A DNA stretch of 64,000 nt from Yeguia hominis. Lineage in GTDB: Bacteria > Bacillota > Clostridia > Oscillospirales > Acutalibacteraceae. The position numbers and the translations under genes were made by a program. The number at the start of each line of letters is the position of its first letter. The stretch's first letter is position 1. The stretch lies in NCBI RefSeq assembly GCF_014384705.1, contig NZ_JACRSN010000001.1:62001-126000 (forward strand), given 5' to 3'. The notes under the pieces were generated by a model, which had not been told where the DNA came from, did not search any database, and was given only the letters and a program-made list of their open reading frames with translations. Positions 1 to 8,190 of the stretch are shown here, one piece after another.

Positions 1-2329
1 TCAGCAGAGCGGCAAACAGCGTCAGCGTAAGCCCTATATACCGCAGCAGACGGGTCGCCGTTATCAGCGTTTCATTCATCATGTTCATCTGACAGGTGGC
101 CGCATTCGTTGCCGCATAGCGAATGCCGCCGTCAGATGCGAAACAGACGGAAAGAAATTGGCGCAGAGCGGTCTTGCCCTGCGGCAGCGAGGCAATGGCA
201 AAGGCATACAAGCCGCCGCGTCCTTCAGAAAGTTTTTCAAAGGTGGCGTCGGAGACAACCAGCAAGCCTTGCACATCATAAATTTCGGTGCCATAGTAAT
301 TCCATAGATCCAGGTTACCGCGCATCTGGTAGCCAACAGAAGACCAGGCATTTCGCCCATCGTTAAAGGTCACACTAAGCTGAAAATTCTCATAAGCCTT
401 TCCGGAATCAAGGGCGGCAACCGTCTGCGTATCCTTTCCGACCGGATTTCGCAGCGCTTCCGGAGCCAGAAATTCCCGTTCCCGTAGGTTTTCCGGCAAT
501 CCTGGCTGTGGCATACCGTTTTCATCGACCTGTCCGCGGCAGTAAACGCCCTTAGCGGCTTCCCCCAGATCACACAGACGAGCGATGGTGGTCGTGGTCA
601 TATCAAGGTAATCGTTTTCTATCTGAATTTTTCCGTCGTGCACCGTTACCGTAGCCGGATAGCGCGCGGCAATTTCCCGAATTTTTCCGCTGCCGACAAA
701 GGCCAGTGTAGAAAGCCCGTACTGCCGCTCGGCATCCAGCTGGTTTGCCTGCATCCACTCTTTGAGGTCGGCAGTGTTGTCGGCAGTCAAATCCAATCGC
801 TTCGTCCCCTTGTACCGGGTATTGTCAAAATGGGTTTCGACAATACCCGGTACAGTGTAATTACGGTCGCCGATAAAGACGGTTTTGCCAATCAAATCCT
901 CCGCTTTTGCAATGGTGTATTCCGGCGCTTCATCCCGGTAACTTTGCAGATCTATTTGATAACTAAAAAAATCGGGCAGTTTTTGGTAATAGGTTTTAAC
1001 CCATTCATCGAAGGTATATGGGGTTTCGCTGCCGTCCTCATGCTTTACATAGTATCGGGGGCCGGTATATTCCCGGTATCCGGCGCCTTCAAAAGACTCC
1101 AGCACATATCGGCTAAGGGCAATTTCATCTCGGCTGCCATCCGGCATTTTTCCGGCTAAAAGTTCCAGTCCGAAGGTCGGCAGTTCTTCTTCGCTTAACT
1201 CCATAAACCCGGACAGTTCCGCCACATAACGGCTGTAATTCTGGTTGGTCACTTCAGTGGAGCAATAATTGCTTTCAATGCGCATCGCCTTTGGCAGTGT
1301 ATACACACCTTTTACAGCACATCCGGTTTTTTCCGCCAACGCGATGATTTCGTCCTCGCTCATGCGGAACCCATCGTGATACCAGTCGGCACCGTCACCG
1401 TAATCCATCTGCTGTTCCTTGCGCAGGGCAGTGGCTGCGCTGTTTTCCTCATACAGAGAGCGAAACAAGGCCTCCTCATAGCGGTAGCTGGAGAAGGCGT
1501 CGGCTAACCCCACCAGCAAAAAAGCGATCACCGATAGTCCCACTACAGCGGCAAAGCGCAGCTTTTTCGTCCGGATAGCGTTCCACGCCATCCGGCGGAC
1601 AACACGTGCCGGCAGATGGGTGGGCTGAACAGAGAGTCCGCCGGCACAGGGTACGCCAGCAAACTGCGGTGCTGTATCTGCCAGCACCCGTCCATCAGCT
1701 AGTTCCACGATCCGGTCGGCATACTGTGCGGCATACTCCCGGTCATGGGTCACAACAATCACCAGATGATCCCGCGAAAGTGCCTTGAGAATATCCCATA
1801 CCTGTCGCGAATTTTCCGTATCCAATGCGCCGGTCGGCTCATCCGCCAGCAGCAGCTTGGGATTTTTAATCAGAGCACGGGCAATGGCAACCCGCTGCTT
1901 TTGTCCGCCGGAAAGCTCGCCGGAGCGGCGGCTTTGGTATCCCTCTAAATGAACGGCGGCCAGCGCCTGTTCCATAGCAACTGAAGAAACCTCCGTCTGC
2001 TGCAGTTGCAGTGCTAAAGCCAGGTTTTCGGCCACAGTCAACTCATCCAGCAAGTTGTATTCCTGAAACACAAAGCCGATATAGGTATTACGGTACGCAT
2101 CCAGCTGCCGGGCAGAAAGTCCCTGCAGCGAAATCCCATCCACCTGGATATCGCCGCCCTGAAAACCATCCAACCCGCCCAGCAAATTCAGCAGAGTGGT
2201 TTTTCCGCTGCCGGAACGGCCGAGAAAGAATACCATTCCTGTATCCGGCAGGGTTAGAGAGAGTGCATCAAGGGCAGTCACCGGCGTCGCGCCGGAGTAA
2301 ACTTTGGTCAGCTGTTTGACTTCGATCAT
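1..2329 (-). CDS. ABC transporter, fused ATPase and FtsX/MacB-like permease (3' end outside window)
   Basis: The minus-strand frame opens at ATG 2329 behind AAGGAG and stays open for 776 codons to the window edge, so the C-terminus is missing. Residues 1 to about 225 form an ABC ATPase: Walker A GRSGSGKTT (37-45), Q-loop FVFQEYN, signature LSGGQKQR, Walker B LLLADEPTGALD and H-loop VVTHD. A first membrane helix follows (AAVVGLSVIAFLLVGLA), then a long presumably extracytoplasmic region, then a second helix starting at the edge (IGLTLTLFAALL). This matches single-chain MacB/FtsX-type transporters that use ATP hydrolysis for mechanotransmission or export of peptides and lipoproteins. The substrate cannot be told from sequence. 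Reading frame was checked at several points and is continuous. Confidence 0.9.
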   Translation of the reverse strand, partial: MIEVKQLTKVYSGATPVTALDALSLTLPDTGMVFFLGRSGSGKTTLLNLLGGLDGFQGGDIQVDGISLQGLSARQLDAYRNTYIGFVFQEYNLLDELTVAENLALALQLQQTEVSSVAMEQALAAVHLEGYQSRRSGELSGGQKQRVAIARALIKNPKLLLADEPTGALDTENSRQVWDILKALSRDHLVIVVTHDREYAAQYADRIVELADGRVLADTAPQFAGVPCAGGLSVQPTHLPARVVRRMAWNAIRTKKLRFAAVVGLSVIAFLLVGLADAFSSYRYEEALFRSLYEENSAATALRKEQQMDYGDGADWYHDGFRMSEDEIIALAEKTGCAVKGVYTLPKAMRIESNYCSTEVTNQNYSRYVAELSGFMELSEEELPTFGLELLAGKMPDGSRDEIALSRYVLESFEGAGYREYTGPRYYVKHEDGSETPYTFDEWVKTYYQKLPDFFSYQIDLQSYRDEAPEYTIAKAEDLIGKTVFIGDRNYTVPGIVETHFDNTRYKGTKRLDLTADNTADLKEWMQANQLDAERQYGLSTLAFVGSGKIREIAARYPATVTVHDGKIQIENDYLDMTTTTIARLCDLGEAAKGVYCRGQVDENGMPQPGLPENLREREFLAPEALRNPVGKDTQTVAALDSGKAYENFQLSVTFNDGRNAWSSVGYQMRGNLDLWNYYGTEIYDVQGLLVVSDATFEKLSEGRGGLYAFAIASLPQGKTALRQFLSVCFASDGGIRYAATNAATCQMNMMNETLITATRLLRYIGLTLTLFAALL

Positions 2330-2357
2330 TTGCCTTTCTCCTTGCCGATAATGTTTT

Positions 2358-2711
2358 TTATGTGCAACTCCTGTCATTGAGGTAGAGCTCATTCACTCCC
2401 CAGTATTTGTCCAGTGTCGTGATACGCCCTTGTCCAATCCGAAAAAATGAGACAACATAAAAAGACAGAGCCTGCGTTTTCGAAAACACATAGGCATCAT
2501 CACATAACCGCCGGTAACGCGTTCCACGCGCTACACAGTGCCATCCCAATCGTCGGGAATCGGTTCGTTCGCCGCAATAAATTTCTCAGTCGTAAACTGT
2601 TCGTTTGTATTGTGCCAGCACACCGCATCGACGCTAGAAAAGGCTGCATTGCAGCATCTTGTGCCAGTTCGACCCGCCAATAGACGGACAGCATACAAGG
2701 CAATCTTCCAT
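2358..2711 (-). pseudogene. Decayed NTF2-like / SnoaL-like protein gene
   Basis: No intact frame exists, but minus-strand pieces in different frames line up as one NTF2-like protein. One piece reads VDAVCWHNTNEQFTTEKFIA and continues ANEPIPDDWDGTV up to an in-frame TAG at 2531-2533, then RVERVTGGYV. The frame then has to shift to reach AYVFSKTQALSFYVVSFFRI and GQGRITTLDKYWGVNE, which is the usual C-terminal strand pair of this fold ending before TAA 2358. The N-terminal part (VYWRVELAQDAA) is in yet another frame. The family is a set of small stress or cyclase-like cone-fold proteins. At least one stop and two frameshifts make it non-functional. The family call is from motif recall only. Confidence 0.6.
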
Positions 2712-2760
2712 TATACTCACGGTCTATCAGGTTTGACGTTCTCTGATTTGGGATATAGAT

Positions 2761-3417
2761 TTATCGAAAAATCGCGCGATCGGTATCGTACATCTCCACA
2801 CGCGCAATGGATTCCGCAAACGCAATGCCGCAGGACGCGCGCAGCGCCTCGCCAAACAGTTTCGGGCTGACATTTTCCCGGCTTCCGGCAGGCAGCATCA
2901 TCGAAACCTGCACGCCGTCCGGGACGCTTTTTACGACTGCATCCTGTAGATACGGTGCAAGATCGAACGGCTTTGCCCCGGACTTCGAGCGTTTCTCAAC
3001 GATGACCTGCGGCGCCTTGCACAGCGCTTCCGCGGATTTTTCGAGCGCTTCCGGCGTTCCTTCTTCGGGGTCATAGAAAACGGTATAAGCCGCATAGGCG
3101 ACGTCTCCCGCCTTTTTCAGCGGTTCCGTCACATCAAAAAAGTGCATTCCCGCTGCAAGCGACGCATTGAGCCGCCGGAGGATCTCTTCTTTTTCCATCT
3201 CTTCTGTGAGCCGGATATCGAGTGATTCGCGCTTTCCGGTCATTCCCAGCGACAGCGGCAGCGTAAACACCATAAACGGGTGCGGGTTAAACCCCTCGGT
3301 ATACCAAAGCGGAAGCTTTGCCTTTCGGAACACCCTTGCAAAATAACGGTTCAAATCCAGATGGGAAATATATTTCGCCGGTCCTTCTTTGCTGAACCAC
3401 AGACGTTTTGGAAGCAT
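2761..3417 (-). CDS. TIGR03936-type DUF2344 protein, radical-SAM-associated
   Basis: A 218-residue soluble protein starting at ATG 3417, which shares one base with the TGA of the upstream radical SAM gene (TGATG), so the two are translationally coupled. A purine-rich GGGGGG ribosome site lies about 12 bases upstream. Recognisable family features are the opening RLWFSKEGPAKYISHLDLNR and the segment GFNPHPFMVFTLPLSLG. Members nearly always sit directly after a B12-binding radical SAM protein in Clostridia, sometimes fused to it, near ribonuclease G and ribosomal protein L21/L27 genes. A role in RNA or tRNA modification has been guessed, but no reaction is established. Here the usual downstream ribosomal genes are replaced by the decayed NTF2-like gene and the ABC transporter. 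Confidence 0.88.
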   Translation of the reverse strand: MLPKRLWFSKEGPAKYISHLDLNRYFARVFRKAKLPLWYTEGFNPHPFMVFTLPLSLGMTGKRESLDIRLTEEMEKEEILRRLNASLAAGMHFFDVTEPLKKAGDVAYAAYTVFYDPEEGTPEALEKSAEALCKAPQVIVEKRSKSGAKPFDLAPYLQDAVVKSVPDGVQVSMMLPAGSRENVSPKLFGEALRASCGIAFAESIARVEMYDTDRAIFR

Positions 3418-5258
3418 CACGGGCAAATTCCCCCCTTCACATCCCGGAAACGGTTTGCGCCGCAGCCGGAACACTGTTTGCGGCAATTCGGCGTCACAAC
3501 CGCCTCATAGGCGCGCTTGCACTCCCGCTCCAAATACGATTTTTTCACGCCGTAGTCCAGATGATCCCAAGGCAGAATTTCCGCAAAGGAACGCTTGCGG
3601 CAATTATAGAAGGACGGCTCCACGCCGGTCGCCTCAAACACCTTGCGCCATTTTTCCAGCGAAAAGCAATCGCTCCAGCCGTCAAACCGCAGTCCCTGCC
3701 GGTTTGCTTCCAGCAGCACGGCACCGAGTTTCCGGTCTCCGCGCGCAAAAACGCCTTCGAGCCAGCTGGTATCGGCATCGTGCCAGTTGCAGTTGATTTT
3801 CTTCGTCGTCAGCGACTGTACGAGCACCTTTTGTTTATGCCGCAGCGCAGGAATATCCGCCTGTGCCTCCCACTGAAACGGCGTAAAAGGCTTCGGCACA
3901 AATGAGGCCACGCTCAAGGTAACCGTCACACTCTTGCCCTTCTGCTTGTCCGGGTTATGATAATACGCGTCCACAACCGTCTGCCCCAGACGCGCGATTC
4001 CCGCAACATCGTCATCCGTCTCCGTTGGCAATCCGATCATAAAATAGAGCTTGATCTTTGTCCATCCGCCGGAAAATGCAATATTGACGGTTTTCAGAAG
4101 TTGCTCCTCTGTGACATCCTTATTGATAACATTGCGCATCCGCTGGGTTCCCGCTTCCGGCGCAAAGGTCAGCCCGCCGCGGCGGACCGACTGAATCCGG
4201 TCTGTCAGTTCGGTGGAAAAGCCGTCCACGCGCAGCGAAGGCAGCGATACGCTGACTTTTTCTTCTTCGGTCCAGGTGTGCAGCGTATCAAGAAGATCGT
4301 CGAGTTTGGAGTAATCGCTCGTACTCAGGGAAGAGAGCGAAATTTCATCATAGCCGGTGTTTTCGCAGAGAACCCGGCACTGCTCGTTGACTGTTTCCAC
4401 GGACTTTTCCCGAACCGGGCGGCACATGAATCCCGCCTGGCAAAACCGGCAGCCCCGGATGCAGCCCCGGAACACTTCGGCAACTGCGCGGTCGTGGACA
4501 ATTTCAATCAGTGGCGTCACGAAATTCTCCGGATAATAGGACTTGTCCATGTCCGGCATAATTCGCTTACATACCGTCGCCGGTGCGCCGCAGGTCGGAC
4601 GGATCTCCGAAATGGTCCCGTCCTCATGATAGGAAACCTCATAAAGCGACGGCACATAGACGCCCGGAATCTGCGCCGCTTCACAGAGAAACTCGTGTTT
4701 GGTCTTTCCGGCATCGCGGCATTTTTGATAAAGCCGGATCACTTCGAGATCCACCTCTTCGCCCTCGCCGATAAAAAACAGGTCGATAAACTCGGCGAGC
4801 GGCTCCGGGTTGCAGGCACACGGCCCGCCGGCAACCACAAGCGGCGCAAGCTCCTTGCGGTCAGCCGCACGCAAGGGAACGCCTGCAAGCGAAAGCATAT
4901 TGAGCACATTCGTATAACTCAGTTCATATTGCAGCGTAAAGCCGATAAAATCAAAATCCCGGATGGGATCTCCGCTTTCCAGCGCATAAAGCGGCATACC
5001 GGCCCGGCGCATTTCATCCTCCATGTCAATCCATGGGGCAAATACGCGCTCACACCAGATGTCCGGTTCCCGGTTAAAAATTCCATAAAGGATTTTCATA
5101 CCCAGATGAGACATGCCGACTTCCATCACATCCGGAAAGCAGAACGCAAAACGCACATCGACTTTCTCGCGGTCTTTGATGATCGATCCCGGTTCTCCGC
5201 CGGTATATCGTCCCGGCTTTTGCACACGATCGAGCAGTTTTTCCAGTTCACGGTTCAT
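3417..5258 (-). CDS. TIGR03960-type B12-binding-domain radical SAM protein
   Basis: A 613-residue protein. I chose ATG 5258 because AGGAG lies just upstream and the family begins near MNRELEKLLDRVQKPGRYTG; a longer in-frame opening upstream would run through the promoter. The N-terminal part (VDVRFAFCFPDVMEVGMSHL) is the cobalamin-binding-like Rossmann region. The radical SAM CxxxCxxC cluster is seen in FRGCIRGCRFCQAGFMCRP, followed by EISLSSLSTSDYSKL and FAPEAGTQRMRNVINK, typical of the YgiQ-like group. The protein is expected to cleave S-adenosylmethionine with a 4Fe-4S cluster; its substrate is unknown. It is coupled to the DUF2344 gene downstream and has its own strong promoter. Confidence 0.92.
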   Translation of the reverse strand: MNRELEKLLDRVQKPGRYTGGEPGSIIKDREKVDVRFAFCFPDVMEVGMSHLGMKILYGIFNREPDIWCERVFAPWIDMEDEMRRAGMPLYALESGDPIRDFDFIGFTLQYELSYTNVLNMLSLAGVPLRAADRKELAPLVVAGGPCACNPEPLAEFIDLFFIGEGEEVDLEVIRLYQKCRDAGKTKHEFLCEAAQIPGVYVPSLYEVSYHEDGTISEIRPTCGAPATVCKRIMPDMDKSYYPENFVTPLIEIVHDRAVAEVFRGCIRGCRFCQAGFMCRPVREKSVETVNEQCRVLCENTGYDEISLSSLSTSDYSKLDDLLDTLHTWTEEEKVSVSLPSLRVDGFSTELTDRIQSVRRGGLTFAPEAGTQRMRNVINKDVTEEQLLKTVNIAFSGGWTKIKLYFMIGLPTETDDDVAGIARLGQTVVDAYYHNPDKQKGKSVTVTLSVASFVPKPFTPFQWEAQADIPALRHKQKVLVQSLTTKKINCNWHDADTSWLEGVFARGDRKLGAVLLEANRQGLRFDGWSDCFSLEKWRKVFEATGVEPSFYNCRKRSFAEILPWDHLDYGVKKSYLERECKRAYEAVVTPNCRKQCSGCGANRFRDVKGGICP

Positions 5259-5310
5259 ATCCGTTTTCTCCTGTCCCTTCCCATTTTTTGTGATAAATGG
5301 CGTTCTTTTT

Positions 5311-5339
5311 ATTATATCGAAAAACAAGCGGCAATGCAA
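5311..5339 (-). promoter_or_regulatory. SigA-type promoter for the radical SAM / DUF2344 pair
   Basis: Reading the minus strand, TTGCAT (5339-5334), a 17-base spacer and TATAAT (5316-5311) form a near-consensus promoter. It lies in the 103-base gap after the M50 protease gene and 52 bases upstream of the radical SAM start codon, so this pair need not depend on the upstream genes. Confidence 0.75.
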
Positions 5340-5361
5340 CGGATTTTCCGCTTCCATTCTT

Positions 5362-5964
5362 TTAAAAGAATCTCCCGCGCTTGAACACCAGCAGGAACAT
5401 CAGATAAACAGAAACCGCCAGCAGAGAAAAGTTATACCGGGACTGCAATAGCACCCAGAATCCCAAAACGGCAAGCGGCAGCAAAATGAGCAGCGAGAAC
5501 GCCCAGACTACCGTTCCGGCACGCTCCGTCGGAAGGCGCCGGGAAAGCAGCGCAAAAAGCGCCTGTCCGCCGTCCAACGGCGCAATTGGCAGCAGATGAA
5601 ATGCCGCCAGTGCGCCGTTTGCCGCAAAAAAGCTCTGCAAAACCGGGCTTTGAAACGGCGCAAACGGCAGGCAGCACAAAAAAAGAAGCAGATTTGCGGC
5701 CGGGCCCGCAAGCGAAATCAGCGCATCCCGGAAGTAGCTTCCCGTGCTTTTCCGGTCTTCAATATCCACACCAAACGCATGCAGCACAATTTTCTCCGGC
5801 ATACAGGCGCATGCCCGCATAGAGGCAAGATGTCCCAGCTCATGGCAGCCGGCCGCCAGCAGCGCACCTGCAAAGGCCGGAGACAGCAGGATCAGCACCG
5901 TGACTGTCGCCGCAAACCAGAACTGTACTTCCAGCTCGCAGCGGCCAATCTGCCATTTAAGCAT
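5362..5964 (-). CDS. M50 site-2 protease, SpoIVFB-like
   Basis: A 200-residue polytopic membrane protein with the zinc-protease motif HELGH (in AGCHELGHLAS, near residue 42) in an N-terminal helix, and the third ligand region LLPIAPLDGGQ, an equivalent of the family NPDG motif. Several hydrophobic segments follow to the C-terminus. SpoIVFB cleaves pro-sigmaK in the mother-cell membrane during sporulation; this protein has the right length and sits directly downstream of a SpoIVFA-like gene, with an 8-base overlap. The start ATG 5964 uses the GGAG inside the end of the upstream gene. It could alternatively be a general S2P protease, but the sporulation neighbourhood favours a spore role. Confidence 0.85.
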   Translation of the reverse strand: MLKWQIGRCELEVQFWFAATVTVLILLSPAFAGALLAAGCHELGHLASMRACACMPEKIVLHAFGVDIEDRKSTGSYFRDALISLAGPAANLLLFLCCLPFAPFQSPVLQSFFAANGALAAFHLLPIAPLDGGQALFALLSRRLPTERAGTVVWAFSLLILLPLAVLGFWVLLQSRYNFSLLAVSVYLMFLLVFKRGRFF

Positions 5965-6394
5965 CTCCGGATTCCAGCGCGGAAGTCTCCTGCGCTGTGC
6001 TTTCCAGAGCGCTTTCCAGGGCCGAGGACGCGGAGGATTCGTCCTGGGGGAATTCGTTCTGTACGGATTTCGGCAGCTTCAGCACCGCGCTCCAGTCCTC
6101 CTGCGCAAGAATAGAATCGTTTACATGTGCCGTGTACCAATCGTGTACAGTCTCGTAAACCGGGCCGCCAAGCGATTTTAAGACCAGCATTCCGAGCAGG
6201 ATCAGCGCACAGGCCGCAATCTGAATTGCGGTAAACCAGCGTTTTTCTTCCCGTTTCCGTTCCTTTTCCCAGTCTGCCTCTTCCGATTCCTGCGCAGAAG
6301 CGCCGGTGACTTCAAAATCATCCGTGCCGGAAGTCGTCTCGGGTTCGTTTGCAAGATCTTCTGCTTTTGTGAAATAGGATTCCCGTTCCCGCAT
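5957..6394 (-). CDS. SpoIVFA-like single-pass membrane protein lacking a peptidase domain
   Basis: A 145-residue protein starting at ATG 6394 behind AAAGGAG. It has an acidic cytoplasmic N-terminus (residues 1 to about 60), one membrane helix (AIQIAACALILLGMLVLKSL), an outer segment with VYETVHDWYTAHVNDS, and an acidic serine-rich tail. Position and layout (immediately upstream of, and overlapping, the M50 protease) match SpoIVFA, which inhibits or holds SpoIVFB. Relatives of SpoIVFA carry a C-terminal LytM/M23 domain; none is visible here, so this is either a minimal form or a functional analogue. Sequence alone does not prove homology. Its overlap with the protease gene suggests matched expression. 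Confidence 0.6.
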   Translation of the reverse strand: MRERESYFTKAEDLANEPETTSGTDDFEVTGASAQESEEADWEKERKREEKRWFTAIQIAACALILLGMLVLKSLGGPVYETVHDWYTAHVNDSILAQEDWSAVLKLPKSVQNEFPQDESSASSALESALESTAQETSALESGDA

Positions 6395-6614
6395 GTTCTT
6401 TCGCTCCTTTCCTTTTAATAAAGCCTGCGCGTTTTTGGAAGGCCGCGCGTTTTGCCTGTTGTCCGGCAGTTCCATCATGGTCCGCAATGCCGCGCTGCCT
6501 GCTGCACAGCAAATTCCCCCGCGTGCTTCGCATCGTGTTTCAGCGGACCCTCCAACACGCTTCCGTGCGGCTCAGCGCACGCGCTGTCCGGCAAATCGGG
6601 GTTCCCAAAAAGCA

Positions 6615-6642
6615 GTGCCCCCGAAAAAACTTCCGAGGGCAC
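6615..6642 (-). terminator. Rho-independent terminator after spoIVA
   Basis: On the minus strand GTGCCCTCG and CGGGGGCAC form a 9-base-pair stem (one G-U pair) around a loop with a T run, followed by TGCTTTTTGG. It lies just past the spoIVA stop codon. Confidence 0.65.
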
Positions 6643-6657
6643 GTTTAAAAATTTTAA

Positions 6658-8136
6658 TCAAAGGATAATGCAAATCAGGCCGTTGCAGCCGTCGTTGATA
6701 ATGCGCTCGATGGTTTCCCGCAGCTTTCCTCTCGCATCGGCCGGCATCCGCAGCAGCTTGTTGTGCAGCCCCTCGTTGACCAGTTCGTGCAGGGATTTTC
6801 CGAAAATATTGGATTCCCAAATTTTCGCCGGATTTTCTTCAAATTCTTTGAGCAGATACATCACGAGTTCTTCCGATTGCTCCTCAGAACCGACAATCGG
6901 CGTCAGTTCGGTTTCGATCTGCGTTTTGAGCATATGGATCGCCGGCGCGCCCGCCCGCAGGCGCACGCCGTATTTTCCGCCCTGCCGGATAATCTCCGGC
7001 TCTTCAAAGGTCAGTTCTTCCGTCCCGGGCAATACAATTCCGTACCCGCTCTCTTCGACATCGTGATAGGCTTCCCGCACTTTTTCGTATTCTTTCTTCA
7101 TCGCGGAGAGTTCCAAAATCTGAGAAAGCAGACCGGCTTCATCCTCAATTGCGAGCCCGGTCTTTTCGCCGAGTACTTTGTAGAATAGTTCTCCTTTGAG
7201 CCGCAGCCGAATCCGCGCACTCCCGACGCCAAGATCCGCTGCAGTCAGGGCGGCATCCTCCAAATATTCGTTTTCCCGGATCGCATCTACGACGTCGGCA
7301 ACTTCGCGGATGCGGCTGATTTTTGCCGCCGCGCCCTGAATTGTGGAAAAAATGGACGCACGCAGCCAATGGGTCTTTTCGAGAGACGCAACCCACTGCG
7401 GCAAATCGATGCAGATTTCCCGAACCGGAAACTCAAACAGCACCTTTGCAATGATCTTTCGGATCTGCCCTTCGTCCATCTCCAGACAATTGACCGCCAG
7501 CACCGGTACACCGTAGGTCTCCTGCATTTCTTTTGCAAGCGACTGTGCCTCGCTGGACGCCGGCTCCACGCAGTTGAGCAGCACGATAAACGGCTTGTTG
7601 ATCGCCTGCAGTTCGGAAATCACGCGTGTTTCCGCTTCTTCGTATTCTTCCCGCGGAATATCGCTGATGCTGCCGTCCGTCGTGATGACCAGTCCGATGG
7701 TGGAATGCTCGGTGATGACTTTCTGCGTTCCCAATTCCGCCGCCATATTAAACGGGATCGCCTCGTCGTACCACGGGGTTTTGACCATCCGCGGCGCGCC
7801 CTCTTCAATATAGCCGATTGCGCTCGGAACGATGTAGCCGACACAATCGATCAGTCTGACCCGGAAGGTCGCAGCGTCGTCGATGTGGACCGTAACGCCC
7901 TGTTCCGGAACAAATTTCGGCTCTGTGGTCATAATCGTCCTGCCGGAAGCCGACTGCGGAAGCTCGTCGACCGCTCGGTCCCGTGCATAGTCCGCATCCA
8001 TATGCGGAATGACAACGGTGTCCATAAACCGTTTGATAAAGGTCGACTTTCCGGTGCGTACCGGCCCGACTACGCCGATATAAATATCGCCGTTGGTTCG
8101 CTTGGAAATATCGCTGTAGATTTTTCGTTCATCCAT
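6658..8136 (-). CDS. spoIVA: Stage IV sporulation protein A, coat basement-layer ATPase
   Basis: A 492-residue protein, the usual length, with ATG 8136 behind AGGAGG. The N-terminal TRAFAC-like ATPase carries Walker A GPVRTGKST (residues 24-32), switch-like RLIDCVGYIVPSAIGYIEEG and a VLLNCVEP-type base-recognition loop. The C-terminus ends RIINDGCNGLICIIL, matching the conserved end needed for targeting. SpoIVA binds and hydrolyses ATP to polymerise irreversibly over the mother-cell side of the forespore outer membrane, forming the platform for the coat. It is anchored by SpoVM and, in clostridia, bound by SipL; both partners are encoded immediately upstream on the same strand. The 54-base gap after sipL allows co-transcription. 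Confidence 0.97.
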   Translation of the reverse strand: MDERKIYSDISKRTNGDIYIGVVGPVRTGKSTFIKRFMDTVVIPHMDADYARDRAVDELPQSASGRTIMTTEPKFVPEQGVTVHIDDAATFRVRLIDCVGYIVPSAIGYIEEGAPRMVKTPWYDEAIPFNMAAELGTQKVITEHSTIGLVITTDGSISDIPREEYEEAETRVISELQAINKPFIVLLNCVEPASSEAQSLAKEMQETYGVPVLAVNCLEMDEGQIRKIIAKVLFEFPVREICIDLPQWVASLEKTHWLRASIFSTIQGAAAKISRIREVADVVDAIRENEYLEDAALTAADLGVGSARIRLRLKGELFYKVLGEKTGLAIEDEAGLLSQILELSAMKKEYEKVREAYHDVEESGYGIVLPGTEELTFEEPEIIRQGGKYGVRLRAGAPAIHMLKTQIETELTPIVGSEEQSEELVMYLLKEFEENPAKIWESNIFGKSLHELVNEGLHNKLLRMPADARGKLRETIERIINDGCNGLICIIL

Positions 8137-8190
8137 ATCTGATCCTCCTATTGCTCCGCCTTACGTTCCGATTCATGAAGCCGCACCTGT

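Noticed and set aside
3957..5384. Long plus-strand open frame (475 codons) opposite the radical SAM gene
   Set aside because: Antisense shadow of a clear radical SAM protein; composition is arginine/histidine-rich without domain pattern and it covers the opposing promoter.
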